A stretch of 64,000 bases of DNA from NCBI GenBank assembly GCA_047967505.1, contig CM106540.1; one strand, 5' to 3'. The notes under the pieces were generated by a model. That model did no database searches and was not told where the DNA came from. It saw nothing but the letters and a program-made list of their open reading frames with translations. Below, one piece after another: positions 45,520 to 56,618 of this stretch. Positions within the stretch are counted from its first letter, which is position 1; each line of letters starts with the position of its first letter. The translations under genes were made by a program, and so were the position numbers. The stretch is from Dipteris shenzhenensis (lineage: Eukaryota; Polypodiophyta; Polypodiopsida; Gleicheniales).

Positions 45520-47340
45520 CTATGTGATCCTACTCTGAGAGGTGTCTGATGATGTGGCCAAGCCCCGTCGCCTGAGTAAGTACTCTCTATGTCGGATTCC
45601 CTCCTGAATGAAGGCCACGAGGCATCTCTGATCTGGGTAGGCGAGGAATCTGGAAAGGAGCCCGGAGCCGTCTCTGAAGAGGCAATGGTAGCGACCTCGG
45701 ATCTCGTAGTACACTGGGCACCTGAAAATAAAATGCTCCTCTGACTCAACCTCCTGACAGTCGCACAATATGCATAAGCGATGCTCCCTAGGAATCCCCT
45801 CTGCTCTGCCGCTCTCTATGCGGAGGCGGTGTGATGATACCCGAAACTGTCCGATGGAGATCCGTAGTGAGTGAGGCATATGAAGCTCAGTGTACCCCGG
45901 TGGTGTGATGAATCCCTCCTCCGAAATGTGAAGACAGTAATCTCTGTAGAAACTCAGCTTCACTGGAAGCTCCCTCGGCTCCAACTAGGTCCTAAAGGTG
46001 TGTAGCTGCAGGAGATCCTCTCGAATGACCTGGTTGGTATGTGGCCCAATCGGGATGGTGGGTGGGAGTACCAGAGGGGCATCTAAACTGTACTGAAAAG
46101 GAGGTATCCTATCGATGTGGAACCCTAGTCTCACAAACCATCTGTGAGTCCGTGCATACCAACATCGCTCGTCTCCCTCTGCTGCCAACCTCATGGAGAA
46201 ATCGAGAGCCAACCATGGCAACCTCTGTCTCCCTGATGTGCAGTCCCCATATGATCTAACCTGGTGTAGACATGTCATGGTCTGAAAGGCTGCATCTAGC
46301 TGGAGTGGAGAGGCACCAAACTCGGCCTGAATGATGTGATGTGGTACAGACGGTTTCCCCGGATCATCCATGAGAGCATGAGGATCTGCAAGCGCTCCAC
46401 CCGTGTCCACTCTATCTCTGACATGTCAGGCCCCCAACAAGGACTGCCATACATACCGGCTGGTCGAACCAAGGAGTCGAAGAGAAGAGCCTTAGTCCGA
46501 GGGTCCTGGAAGTGGGAGTGAAAGCACTGTCTCTCTAGCCGAGCCAGTGAGGCGTATCCCCTGCTCAGTCTGGCCTGCATCGCTGGTCTCATCATGAAGA
46601 TCGGGTCGGAGAAGATGACCCCCAAGTAAGTGTATGAGGATACGATCTCAACTGGTGACCCACCCAAAGTAAAAGTAAACTGTTTCCGTTGCATGTTTGC
46701 TCGAGAGGTGTTAAAGATCATGGCCTTGGTCTTGCCAAGGTTGACCTCCAAATCATTAGATAAACAAAAAGCCTGCAGTGCATCCAGGTGTCGCTGGAGC
46801 CCATCGGGTGTGGACGACAAGAGTGCCACGTCATCTGCATAAAGAAGAATCCTGATGATGATCCCAGCAAGTGAGCAACCGGTCCCTCCGAACGTCCCCA
46901 TGAAAGTCTCAAGCTCATCGATGTAGAGACCAAACAGGGTCGGTGATAAGGGACAACCCTGTTTGACCCCTATGGTACTCAGGATCTCATCTGTCCAACC
47001 TGCGCCTGTACGAACTCGGCCTGAGACCCTCTCATACAGTGCCATGACTGCCCAGATGATCTCCTGATCAAATCCCAGTGTCTGTAGGCGTGTGATAAGA
47101 CGAGCTCGAGGTACTGTGTCAAAAGCTTGCGGAAATCCACAAAGCAACAGTATACCCTCTCCTTCCATGATCTGGCCTCCTCAATGGCACTCCTGAGTGT
47201 GAGTATGTGATCCATAGTCCCATGGTCTCGCCTGAAACCGGCCTGACCCTCTGCTCTGAGCCCTCTCATCTCTGCGAACAGGCTGACTGATGCATCCAAT
47301 ACAGCTGCATAGATCTTGGACATCACATGTCCAATCATGA
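45520..47340 (-). pseudogene. tail-LINE ORF2: reverse transcriptase and C-terminal domain
   Basis: Minus strand, three frames. 47338-47140: IGHVMSKIYAAVLDAS, AGFRRDHGTMDHILTLRS, CCFVDFRK. After a frameshift, 47150-46296: AFDTVPRARLITRLQTLGF, VKQGCPLSPTLFGLYIDELE, ILLYADDVALLSS (YADD intact), LEVNLGKTKAMIFNTSR. After another frameshift near 46340, 46400-45520 holds the distal domain with an in-frame TAG at 45985 and a Cys/His knuckle (LCILCDCQEVESEEHFIFRC, CX2C...HX4C). The RT type is not L1; RTE/CR1-like by motif form. ORF2 proteins nick DNA and copy the RNA at the target. Confidence 0.83.
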
Positions 47341-47639
47341 TAGTCCTGAAATGTATATCTCCCCTCTCTACTGAGATCGCCCCGAAGAGAACGACTTGTA
47401 GAGTACTTCTACTCTTGAACCTCGTACCCCACTTGTGTCTCTCACCTCATCTCTATAAGTAGTCTCCCAAGTGTAGTAATGGGCGCTCTGACTCTTGTGT
47501 GTCTCTATGTAAAAGACTATGTCGCGACTTGAGTAAGACTCCGAGAAATTCACCTGAGTAAGACTCTGAGAAATTCCTTGGTTTCGACCATAAGGTACCA
47601 TTACAGTTTCAAATAGGCAGGACAGGGTCTCGGTGTCCT

Positions 47640-48837
47640 GAGTCCCATAGACCCTACCTCCTTAGGTGGGAGGAGGGGCCGGTGTCCAATGAGGGCTTGT
47701 AACCAGTCGACCATCCCGTACCACCACCCACTTTTCCTCCTTACGAGCCAAATCCCGTTGCTGCATCACGGCACATCTCTCCTCCACCTATAGAGGTGTC
47801 AAATCCTCGTCCATGGAGATCAATGGGTGGTCCCTTAGGACTGATTGACGTCGTAACACTGCTAGTCAAGCATGGAATCGTATGATGAGTGGCCGCTCTC
47901 GATTAGGGTCTCTCCCGCCAAGCCATCTCGATCGTGTGCTCTGCAAGGTGGTAGCCACAAAAGTGGTCGCATCCTCCATCAGCGTAGCTATGATACGCTG
48001 GATGCCACGAATTCTGATGTTCAGAGCCTTACTGGCCCTCTGTTGTTGCTCCATGAGAGTGGCCGAGACGATTGCCTTCCCAAGTTCTCGCTTTGCCACA
48101 TCCACCCATCCGGATGTCTCCTCGATTACAAATTGCATACTCGCAATCTATGTCTCTACCACTGGTGTACTCCCTGGGGCTATATGTAAGGCAGTAACCT
48201 CCTCTCGAAGCCGCGAAACATCATGTCTAAGCCCCTGAATGAGCCCAGTCTGCTCTTGTATATCACGGGCCTGCTCCTATATAACACAACCTGCGACTAG
48301 GTGAAGCACACATGCTCTTGTGCTAAGCAATTCAACTCCACCTCTCGTGCTCGAATACTGTGTATCTCCATAAGAAGGGACTCCCAAACATTTGGTGGAT
48401 CGGCTCGTGGGAACTCAGGTCCTCAAGGGATCCGGAACTAAAAAAGGGTGTGGTACAAATGTAGGAGGGTGGGGCTGAATAGTAGGTGGCAAAAGAGTAA
48501 GCTGGGCGAGGTACGAGGATGACTAAGGCAGTGGTGAGGTGACTCCAATCGAAGCCGGAAGGGATGGCTGAATCGTAAAGTGGGCATGTATGTGTCACCT
48601 CCGATGATGGCGACATGAGTGATGCATCTGGTGACGCGAGTCCGGACTAGCAAGGGAGGATGTCAATATCGAACCTCCTGTCGTGGATGCTGCTGATGTA
48701 GACCCTGCTGATATAGCTGAGGTAGACGCTGCTGATGTGGAATTCTTCTGGACCACTGTGCTCTCGACTCCGAGCCCGCTGCTGCGGTTAAAACGTTTGT
48801 TGACATCTTCCAGCTTTAACTGCTTCTTGTGAGCCAT
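47640..48837 (-). pseudogene. tail-LINE ORF1-like region
   Basis: Minus strand, broken frames. 48837-48600 opens with MAHKKQLKLEDVNKRFNRSS and a Ser/Thr/Ala-rich stretch. 48138-47866 holds LMEQQQRASKALNIRIRGIQ, and RERPLIIRFHA. 47830-47700 reads SMDEDLTPLQVEERC-like (with a stop) followed by ARKEEKWVVVRDGRLV. The last two resemble the RRM-like and C-terminal domains of LINE ORF1 proteins. It would bind the element RNA. Confidence 0.6.
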
Positions 48838-48840
48838 GTC

Positions 48841-49533
48841 ATCTTTCTTGTGCTTCTCTTTCTCAATGTCTTTTGCTCTCTCTCTCCTTTTCCCATTTTG
48901 AATTAATGTTGACTAATTAACTCTTTTCTATTTTGCAAGGCACGTATAGGTTGGAGAACAACCTATACCGGAGTCCCTTCAAAACAGCCCCCCAGAAAAA
49001 TCAATGCAAGAGGGGGGTTGGGCAGCGGGAAAGAGCTATGAGAGAGGGGGGGGAGGGATTTTAGAACAGCCGGTGGGGGAGGGTAGGAGTAGAAGGCAGG
49101 GGTAGAAGGGCGGGGTAGGCTGTAGGGAAGTGGAGGTAGGTTAGGGGCGGAGGTGGAGGTAGGCTAGGAGCGGAGGGGCTGCGCAGGGATAGGCGGGGCG
49201 GAGGGGGAGGTAGAGTAGGGGGCAGCAGGGTAGGCTGGTAACGAGGGGAAAAGTTATAAGGGGCGGGAGGGGGGCAGAATAGGCTAGGGAGGCGGAAGAA
49301 AGGGGCAGCAGCCGGCAGAAGGGGGCTGCAGCTGGTGGAGGGGCTGTGCAAGGGCAGCAGCCGGCAAAGGGGGTAATCAGGTAGGGGGGAAGAGCGGCTG
49401 GCAGAGCTGCCAGGAGGGTGAGCAGTAGGCGGGGGGGCTGTAGGCGGGTGAGCAGCCCGAAGGAGGGGCTGCGAGGGTGGAGGGGCAGCCCATAAGGAGG
49501 AGCTGTGAGGGATGGAGGAGCTGCAAGGGGGAG
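48841..49533. repeat. G-rich, strand-asymmetric low-complexity block
   Basis: From about 49020 to 49533 the plus strand is dominated by GGGG, GGCAG and GGAGG words with very few pyrimidine runs; short units such as GGCAGCAGCCGGCA recur. Strong G-quadruplex potential on the plus strand. 48841-49019 is unremarkable. Reading frames here (Pro/Leu-rich) are by-products of composition. Confidence 0.7.
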
Positions 49534-49720
49534 GAGAGAAAGAAAGAAAGAAAGTTTATTAAAGTCTTCGGGAGACCGTGAAGGTCTATGAGACTAAAGA
49601 TAACTGATACAATGAGCATAACGGTGGCGGTCTCAAAATGGGCCAGCCAACCGTTTCTACAAAAAAGAGGTTATGAAGGACGGTGTGTCTAGTCCTGATA
49701 CAAAAATATGTGTCTACCTC

Positions 49721-49724
<4 letters not shown>
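49534..49724 (-). mobile_element. tail-LINE 3' end, short copy
   Basis: GAAA tail at 49534-49555 (plus strand), then the reverse complement of the AATAAA-like signal and hairpin (AAAGTCTTCGGGAGACC), then the 3' block (GGTCTATGAGACT). Its truncated 5' end meets a (GA)n tract at 49725. Confidence 0.78.

Positions 49725-49754
<30 letters not shown>
49725..49754. repeat. (GA)n microsatellite
   Basis: About 14 GA units between the tail-LINE copy and the Ty3 relic; (TC)n when read in the LINE orientation. Confidence 0.9.
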
Positions 49755-49759
<5 letters not shown>

Positions 49760-50346
49760 CAAAGATTATAGAAGAATTACGATAACTATGACGAACCAAC
49801 TTAAGGGAAAGAGAAGTACCATTATCTAGACTATGAAACTTGATAAGCAATTGGGATGAGTGTAAAAAATAGTTGATCTATTGAAGCTTTTGTACTTAAA
49901 ACTGATGCAGGATACAGCTATGGGAGCCGAGTTTATCCAAAGAGAATGATCGGTATTTTTAGAACCAAAAAGCTAGATTCTGCATAGAAAAAATATACCA
50001 CATATGCTATGACATATTTTGTGCTTTGGAAACATGGAGGCACTATAAGGGTGAAATTCTCTTTGACTAAGAGAGTATCAAGTGATTGTACAATCAATTG
50101 AATTGAAAGGTTGAGAGGCCATGCCGGGCTGAATTAATGCAAGACTTCAACATCCACAGTTGAGATATTATGAAAGAAACTATAAAATGATAGCCAATGC
50201 ATTGAGACAGACGCCCATCATAAATGAACTAAGCTTATTCAGTTTCACAGGTAGTTCCTCAAGTCTTTCAAAGATACGTGTGGACCTGACATTTTACTCG
50301 TAAATTTGGAAAGTTGTTAGAGGTTACATATGTTGATCATAACTGT
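49755..50346 (+). pseudogene. Ty3 RNase H relic
   Basis: RFVKDYRRIT, LKTDAGYSYG and KKYTTYAMTYFVLWK-like words in shifting frames correspond to the RT/RNase H stretch at 3600-3960, with which it shares word order. Heavily decayed. Confidence 0.6.
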
Positions 50347-50761
50347 CACATGCACCCCTGCACTTGGGTGCTAGGTGACACACTGGCTACATCGACAACT
50401 GCATTATAGTTCCCAGATAGGAGATTTTGTCGTATGCTGTGACCCCTTTGTGAATCCTTGTCCAGGGACAGTCAGGCACAAGCTACGTAGGTCAGTCTCT
50501 CAGCCTTAAGTCAAGTCAGTAGTCAATTCTTGTTCACTCGTACCCACTGGAGAATAGTAGGTTAAGTGTTTCCATCTTATAGTTTAGGTCTTAGCCTAGG
50601 TTAGGAGTCCCTTTAGGGTCCCCAAAGGCTGGACAGGTAAGCAGGGAAGGCAGCTTGCAAAGGCTGCCCAAAAACTCCCCTGGCAAATGAGCCAGGGAGG
50701 GCTTTTTATAGGCTGGTTGTAGGCCAACCAGTCTGTAAAACAAACTGAATCGGTCTGTTTA
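50347..50761 (+). repeat. probable LTR of the older Ty3 element, left part
   Basis: Begins TGTCACATGCACCCC directly after the Ty3 relic. Contains CTTTTTATAGG near 50703. The sequence is interrupted at 50761 by the 7.25-kb Ty3 insertion and resumes at 58016. Interpretation as an LTR is inference from position and promoter-like content. Confidence 0.45.
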
Positions 50762-51026
50762 TGTAGTGAAGGTGAATGGGGAAGTGAGAGAAAGCCACGG
50801 AAGGCAGGGGGAGATAGAGAAGGAGTAGGGGAGGGAAGTAGAGAGAACAAGACTGGAAGTACACAAGTGATGAAGGAAGCAAGGAGAAGTGGATTAGACG
50901 TCAAATCAATAGCCCCTTACAATCCTTTTGGGTTGAATTATATAGTCCCCCACAGTTCCCACATTTCCCTACTATTCTCCCATCTATTTCCCCCTTAAAA
51001 TCCATCTTTTTCCCACCTTCATTACA
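50762..51026 (-). repeat. 3' LTR of the 7.25-kb Ty3 element
   Basis: 265 bp, TG...CA, differing from the right LTR at two positions as read (GGAGTAGGGG/GGAATAGGGG and TTGAATTAT/TTGACTTAT). Confidence 0.95.
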
Positions 51027-51161
51027 GCCATCCCTTCCCAAAGAATTTTGCCCTCAAAATTTCCAAGAGGCTGCCCTGGATGAGAGGATACAACAGAAAC
51101 TGATCAGCTATGTAGGAGATAGGGGTAGTCCTGCACAATGCTCTCGGGTTGCCAAGAATTC

Positions 51162-52541
51162 TCATTTGATGAGGTATTCTGTGTAGGCTTTGTTCCTGAG
51201 TACATGATCTCTGAAGCCCTTGATTTGCTTCAGCACATAGATTATGTGGCCCTCTTCATCCATAGGAGGCAACTCAGGAAGAACCTGGACATGCTGTCCG
51301 ACATGTGGTTTCAGCAAGGATACATGGAAAACATTATGGATCTTGGAGGTACTGGGTAGTTCCAACTGATATGCTACCTGCCCAACTTTGCGGATGATTT
51401 TGTAGGGGCCATAATACCTGTGGGCAAGCTTTGTGTTGGTATTACCTTTGAGCGAGGAATACCGATTCTTATGGAGACGTAAATGCACATAATCCCCTTC
51501 TTCAAAAGATAAGTACCTCCTTTGTTCATCCGCATACTTCTTCTGCTTGGCTTGGGCATCCTGCATATTCCTCTTAGCCAACTGCAGAAGGGCATTCATA
51601 CTCTCCAAATCATTCCTTGCTTGCTGATTTTTTACAGCCAAGTCTGCAACCCTGGAAGGCATTCCCACTTTGCATCCATACATAGCCTCGAATAGACTCA
51701 TGCCAATAGAGAGGTGTTTGGTGCTGTTGTAGCAAAATTCAGCCAATGGTAACCATTTGTCCCAAGACTTCTGCGTGTCATGACAGTAATGCCTTAGATA
51801 CTCCTCCAACCACTTGTTCACCCTCTCTGATTGTCCATCCGTCTGTGGATGATAAGCAGTACTAGGCACAAGGGAAGTACCAACTGCAGTGAATAACTCC
51901 TGCCAAAAGTGACCCATAAATTTAGCATCCCTGTCACTGACAATCTCCTGAGGAAAACCATGGTGCTTGAACACATACTCAATGAATTGCCAGGCAACCT
52001 GTGAAGCGGAGTACCGAGTCCTAGTCGGTATGAAATGGGCCTGCTTAGTCATCCTGTCAACCACCACAAATATGCTATCCCAACCCTTATCTGTAGAAGG
52101 CAAGCCTGTAATGAAGTCCATGGCAATGTGAGTCCATTTGCCTTCAGGAATGGGTAGCGGTTGCAAAAGGCCTGCGGGTAACCGGCTGTCCACTTTATTT
52201 TGTTGGAAGGGCAAACATTCACTGACAAACTTACAAACCATCCCAAATAAAGCTCTCCTTGACTTTTTCATATGTTTTTGTGATACCCGTATGCCCTGAC
52301 ATAGGGGATGAGTGCATTTCCTATAATACCATCAACCTGTACTTGGAGTCGGGCAAAGATAAATTCTGTCCCTGCACCATAACAGTCCGTTGCGGAGCTG
52401 AAATCGAACATGTCCTTGGCTGGACGGACTCTGTAACTCCACAAAAATAGGGGCTGCATCAGAATTTTGCATGTATTCCTCCTGAATCCCAGTATCCACT
52501 CCTGATGAAGCGTGAAAATGGCAGACAGTTTGCATGACCAC
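51162..52541 (-). pseudogene. Ty3 integrase
   Basis: The catalytic core is intact: WTHIAMDFITGLP (Asp), EIVSDRDAKF (Asp), HPQTDGQSERVNKWLEEY (Glu). The C-terminal part reads EEGDYVHLRLHKNRYSS, LAHRYYGPYKIIRKVG and IHNVFHVSLLKPHVG. The N-terminal HHCC finger is spread over two frames (52541-52330 and 52330-52250), and the second Cys of its CX2C reads Phe (ECLPF). A TGA at 51162 replaces an expected Trp (EYLIK-stop) in the chromo-like end. It would join the cDNA to host DNA; this copy cannot be translated whole. Confidence 0.88.
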
Positions 52542-55351
52542 ATCCTGGACAAGGCATCAGCAACCACATTCTCTTTCCCCTTTCTATATTCAATGTCAAA
52601 ATCATAGGACTGAACTGCAGCCAGCCATCTCTTCTGCTTCATGGATAAATTAGGCTGTGTTAAGAAGTACTTGAGTGTCCTGTGATCCATTTTGACCTTA
52701 ATCTTGCTACCGTACACGTAGTGGTCCCATTTTGCAAAAGCATGCAAGATTGCCAGCATCTCTTGATCATAAACATGATAATTCATTTCCCTGGCATTAA
52801 ACTTCCTGCTCTCAAAAGCAATCACACCATGCTCTTGTCTTAGGACAGCCCCTAAACCTTTGCCACTGGCATCCGTCTCAATAATGAAAGACCGTGAGAA
52901 ATCAGGGCACACCAATACAGGTGCATTGCTAAGGGCATCCTTGAGGTTATCAAAGCTGAGTTGTGCTGCTTCTAACCATTGGAAGGCATCCTTTTTCAGC
53001 AAATCAGTGAGAGGGGCAGCCCTTTTGGCGAAGTGCCTAATGAATCTCCTGTAAAAAGAAGCAAGACCCAAGAAACCTCTGAGCTGCGTGGTATTTTGTG
53101 GCTACGGCCACTCCTTAATGCATTTCACCTTAGCTGGGTCTACCCTGATTCCGTGCCTGCTTACAACATGACCAAGATATTCAACCTCCTCTGCCATAAA
53201 TGTGCACTTGCTGGCCTTGGCATAAAGCTGATGCATCCTCAAGATTTCTAGCACTTGTCGGACATGGTCAATGTGTTCCTGTGCATCCTTACTATAAATG
53301 AGAATGTCATCGAAAAATACCAGCACACATTTGAAAAGAAGGTGGTGTAAGATCTTGTTCATGAGTGCCTGGAAGGTAGCTGGTGCATTAGTCAAACCAA
53401 AAGGCATCATCTTGAACTCATATAATCCTCTTTCTGTACGAAAGGCAGTCTTATGCTCATCACCCTCTTTCATCCTGATCTGATGGTAACCTGACCTCAA
53501 ATCAATCTTCGTGAAATACTGAGCACCCTTGAGTTCATCCAGCAGGTCATCAATCCTGGGAATAGGAAACCTGTTCTTAATGGTGGTCTTATTCAATTCT
53601 CTGTAATCAATGCACATACGAAAAGAGCCATCCTTCTTCTTCACCAGGAGTACTGGAGATGCAAAAGGCGAGGTGCTATGATCAATGAAGTTCTTCTCAA
53701 GTAAATCCTGCACCTGTGTTGCCACTTCTTCCCGTTCAACCTTAGAAAGTCGATACGGGGCCTTGTTTATTAGTTTACTGCCATGTTCCAGAACTATGGC
53801 ATGATCAACATCTCTTTTTGGGGGCAACTGAGATGGCATATCAGCAAACACATCCCCAAATTCTAAGAGCAATTTCTGCATTTCACAATTATCCACATGG
53901 GGAATACCACCCTCCTGAGGTACAGAGACATTCAATGCATAAATGGCACTTTCGTTCTTGAGCTCCCTAGCTAGCTGCCTTGCTGAAATGACCTGTAATT
54001 TCTGATTCACAATGCCCTGCAATGTAACAGTTCTACCCTTGTGGCAAAACTCAAGAAATAAAGCATTCAAAACTATACTAATTTTCCCCAAGGATTTCAG
54101 CCAATCACAACCCAGGACAGCATCTATGGGCCCCATATCCAATGCCAAAAGATCACCTGCAAACTCATAATGATCAGAAAACTTGATCCTGGCATCCTGG
54201 CAACAATGTCTGCTGATCATGTGCTGTCCATTCGCGATCTCCACTTTCAGACCATGGTCTATCTCTGTAGCAACTAATCCCAATCTTTGCAATGTTCTAC
54301 AATTAATGAAACTGTGAGTGCTACCACTGTCTACCAATACATGGACAGATCTGCCATTAATCATTCCCTTCAACCTGATTGTGTCAGCACTTTTGGCACC
54401 CATCAAGGCATGTAGTGAGATGGTATACAGTGTAGACTGGGCATCCCAATAAATCTGTTCATCATCCACAGGAACATTACCATTAGCATCACCTCTGACA
54501 TGAAAAGGCATTGTAGGTTGATGCTCCAACACAGAGAGTGTTGGCTTACGGCCTTTCCTGCTACATGTAGGCTGAATATCAATCTCATGCATCACATGAG
54601 AGGTTTGCTCAATAGCCCCACCCGGATCAAAAGGAAAAACAGTCCCCTTTGTGGAATCTGTGTCAGGAGACTCATCTGCATCATGAGCTCCTGTCAATTC
54701 CTCATGAGAGACATCATGGGGGTCTGCTACATCAGCCACTTCATCATCATCAGATAATTCAATTATCATGCTGAGTTTGGCTGAGCTGACATTCTTCATT
54801 TTGCACACATCTCGGTGCTCAGGTGTCCATTTCTCTCCACACCTAAAGCATAAATTTCCCTTCTTCCTACTATCCATTATGGCTCTGGAATGTTGTTTAA
54901 CTTCTGATTTGTCAAAACCAGCACTGGGTTTGACACCTGTCTTTGCATCCATGGGCCTGTATGGCTTTGCATATGGCATCTTACTTCCAGAAACCGTTGG
55001 ATATCGTGGGAAGGAAGCAGCTGCTGGTTTCTTATCAATCCAATCAGCAGAATTTGTCTTCCTATCAGCATCATAAGCAGTACCATAGAAGCTATGTGAC
55101 ACATGCTTGTACTTGCCAGCATATTTTGGCTCAAACACCTCAGCAAGCTGGGCTGCTCGCTCAATGGTTAGAGGATTGTGAGCTCTCACATCAGCAGCTA
55201 GAGAGGGATTTAAGCCTTGTATAAAACGCAGCAACTTCCCTTTCTCAGAAATATCCTGTACAAACAAAGAAAGTCTCCAAAAACGCTGCAAGTACTCCTG
55301 GACCCGTACCTGTCTGTGATAGTGCATAGAATTCAGCAAGGTACTGTTCAA
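52268..55351 (-). pseudogene. Ty3 gag C-terminus - protease - RT - RNase H
   Basis: One frame from 55351 to 52268 broken only by TAG at 53102. Gag end with a variant knuckle ([16 protein letters not shown]), protease ([12 protein letters not shown]), RT ([48 protein letters not shown]), and after the stop RNase H (FIIETDASGKGLGAVLRQ, KYFLTQPNLSMKQKRWL, VVADALSRM). Active-site residues of protease and RT are present. TAG stands in place of a codon before PQNTTQLRGFLGL, the usual connection junction. Confidence 0.9.
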
Positions 55352-56618
55352 GGATCAGGGCCGAGACGAAGGTCGTGACCATAAGCTCCTTGAACTGTTT
55401 CCAGGTGGTAGGCTTCTGAGGTGACTCTCGCATGTAACGCCACCATGTATGTGCATAATCCTGTAAATGCATGCCAGCAAAAATGATCCTCTCCTCATCA
55501 TTCTTAGGGTAGAAGCGGAAATAATCTTCAAGCTTCGTGAGCCACTCCTTTAACTCATTGGGAGTGCGAGTGTCACCCTTAAACTTATGCACAGAGATTT
55601 TATCTTTCACATCTTTGGCTGCGTTATTCCTATAGTAACTACCAGCATACTCACGCTTGAAGCTCACATACTGTGAAAAGGGCATCTCATTACGAACATC
55701 CTCAGGCAAAGCCCTATATGAACGTAAGGCATCTGAAAGCATATCATCCATGTTTGCATGCTGCCCACTTCCAGCATCATGCTGGTTAGGAGAACCACTC
55801 CCCTGATGCATAAAGTGCGTCTGACTGAAAGCATTACCTCCCTGATACACAGGCTGAGTCTGACTGAATGTATTAACAGGAGGTGTCATCGAAGCATGCA
55901 ATCCCTGCTGAGTCTGCCTGCCATAAACATCTCGGTGGGTGGGTGGCATAGAAAAAGGTTGAGAAGAGGACTGGCCCCTCTCCCAACTCCCCTGAAACCC
56001 AACACCCAATCCAGGCATACTCGCCGTTGGCAAAAATGTGCCAATGGGCCGGCCCAAAATGGATGGCTCAGCCAATGAAATATGCGAGCCAAATGGAGGC
56101 CTGGAATCAATAAGAGAAGTGCTCGGCAGCACGGGCAAGGCATCACCAGAATCAACATAATCCCCATGCTGGGATGCATGCATAGAACCAACATCATAAG
56201 TGCGACGGCCATCAGCCATAAATCCCCTGTGTGGGTCAGGAAAATCACCCTGGCTATCCGACTGATCCCCGTGCTGGGGTGCGGGCTGCTTACCCTTATC
56301 GTGCATATTGATGGCGGTAGTGATCTGTTGCCCAATGTTCTTACCCATCTGGGTGATAGTTGTATCGTGCATAGCCATAGCAGTGGTGAGCTGCTGCCCC
56401 AACTGCTGACCCATCTGCTGAAAAGCCCGCTGAAGCATCGAGGCCGATGCATCTAGAAACTGTGTGTCGGTAGGCATAGCAGAAACTGGCTGTGAAGGAG
56501 ATGCACCCTCTGTGACCGGCATCTGCTCCTGCTGAGTAACATCGTCACCGTGCTGAGATGACTCATCCGACGGGGTGCACGCCTGGGTGCCATGAGTGAC
56601 ACAAGAAAAATGTGCCAA
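55245..56618 (-). CDS. gag: Ty3 Gag, N-terminal and capsid part
   Basis: A 457-codon frame. The first 270 residues are Gln/Ser/Pro-rich with a short coiled-coil-like stretch ([19 protein letters not shown]). Residues about 330-430 are the retrotransposon gag domain ([42 protein letters not shown]). Homology leaves this frame near 55310 and continues in the overlapping frame at 55351; the last 25 residues here are out-of-frame sequence. A single-base insertion is the simplest cause. Gag forms the particle shell. Confidence 0.85.
   Translation of the reverse strand: MAHFSCVTHGTQACTPSDESSQHGDDVTQQEQMPVTEGASPSQPVSAMPTDTQFLDASASMLQRAFQQMGQQLGQQLTTAMAMHDTTITQMGKNIGQQITTAINMHDKGKQPAPQHGDQSDSQGDFPDPHRGFMADGRRTYDVGSMHASQHGDYVDSGDALPVLPSTSLIDSRPPFGSHISLAEPSILGRPIGTFLPTASMPGLGVGFQGSWERGQSSSQPFSMPPTHRDVYGRQTQQGLHASMTPPVNTFSQTQPVYQGGNAFSQTHFMHQGSGSPNQHDAGSGQHANMDDMLSDALRSYRALPEDVRNEMPFSQYVSFKREYAGSYYRNNAAKDVKDKISVHKFKGDTRTPNELKEWLTKLEDYFRFYPKNDEERIIFAGMHLQDYAHTWWRYMRESPQKPTTWKQFKELMVTTFVSALILEQYLAEFYALSQTGTGPGVLAAFLETFFVCTGYF

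Larger units (their letters stand above)
45030..48840 (-). mobile_element. long tail-LINE copy with ORF1, RT and complete 3' end
   Basis: The best representative of the non-L1 LINE family: ORF1 region (48837-47640), partial ORF2 (47340-45520), a 3' UTR with the conserved block TCTCATAGACCCATCGG, the hairpin GGTCTTCCGAAGAC, an AATAAA-like signal and a GAAA-type tail (45030-45049 on the plus strand). About 2 kb covering the endonuclease and the start of RT are missing between ORF1 and ORF2. No target duplication recognised. Confidence 0.82.

Noticed and set aside
49061-49619. Pro/Leu-rich minus-strand frames
   Set aside because: They arise from G-rich low-complexity DNA and have no domain.
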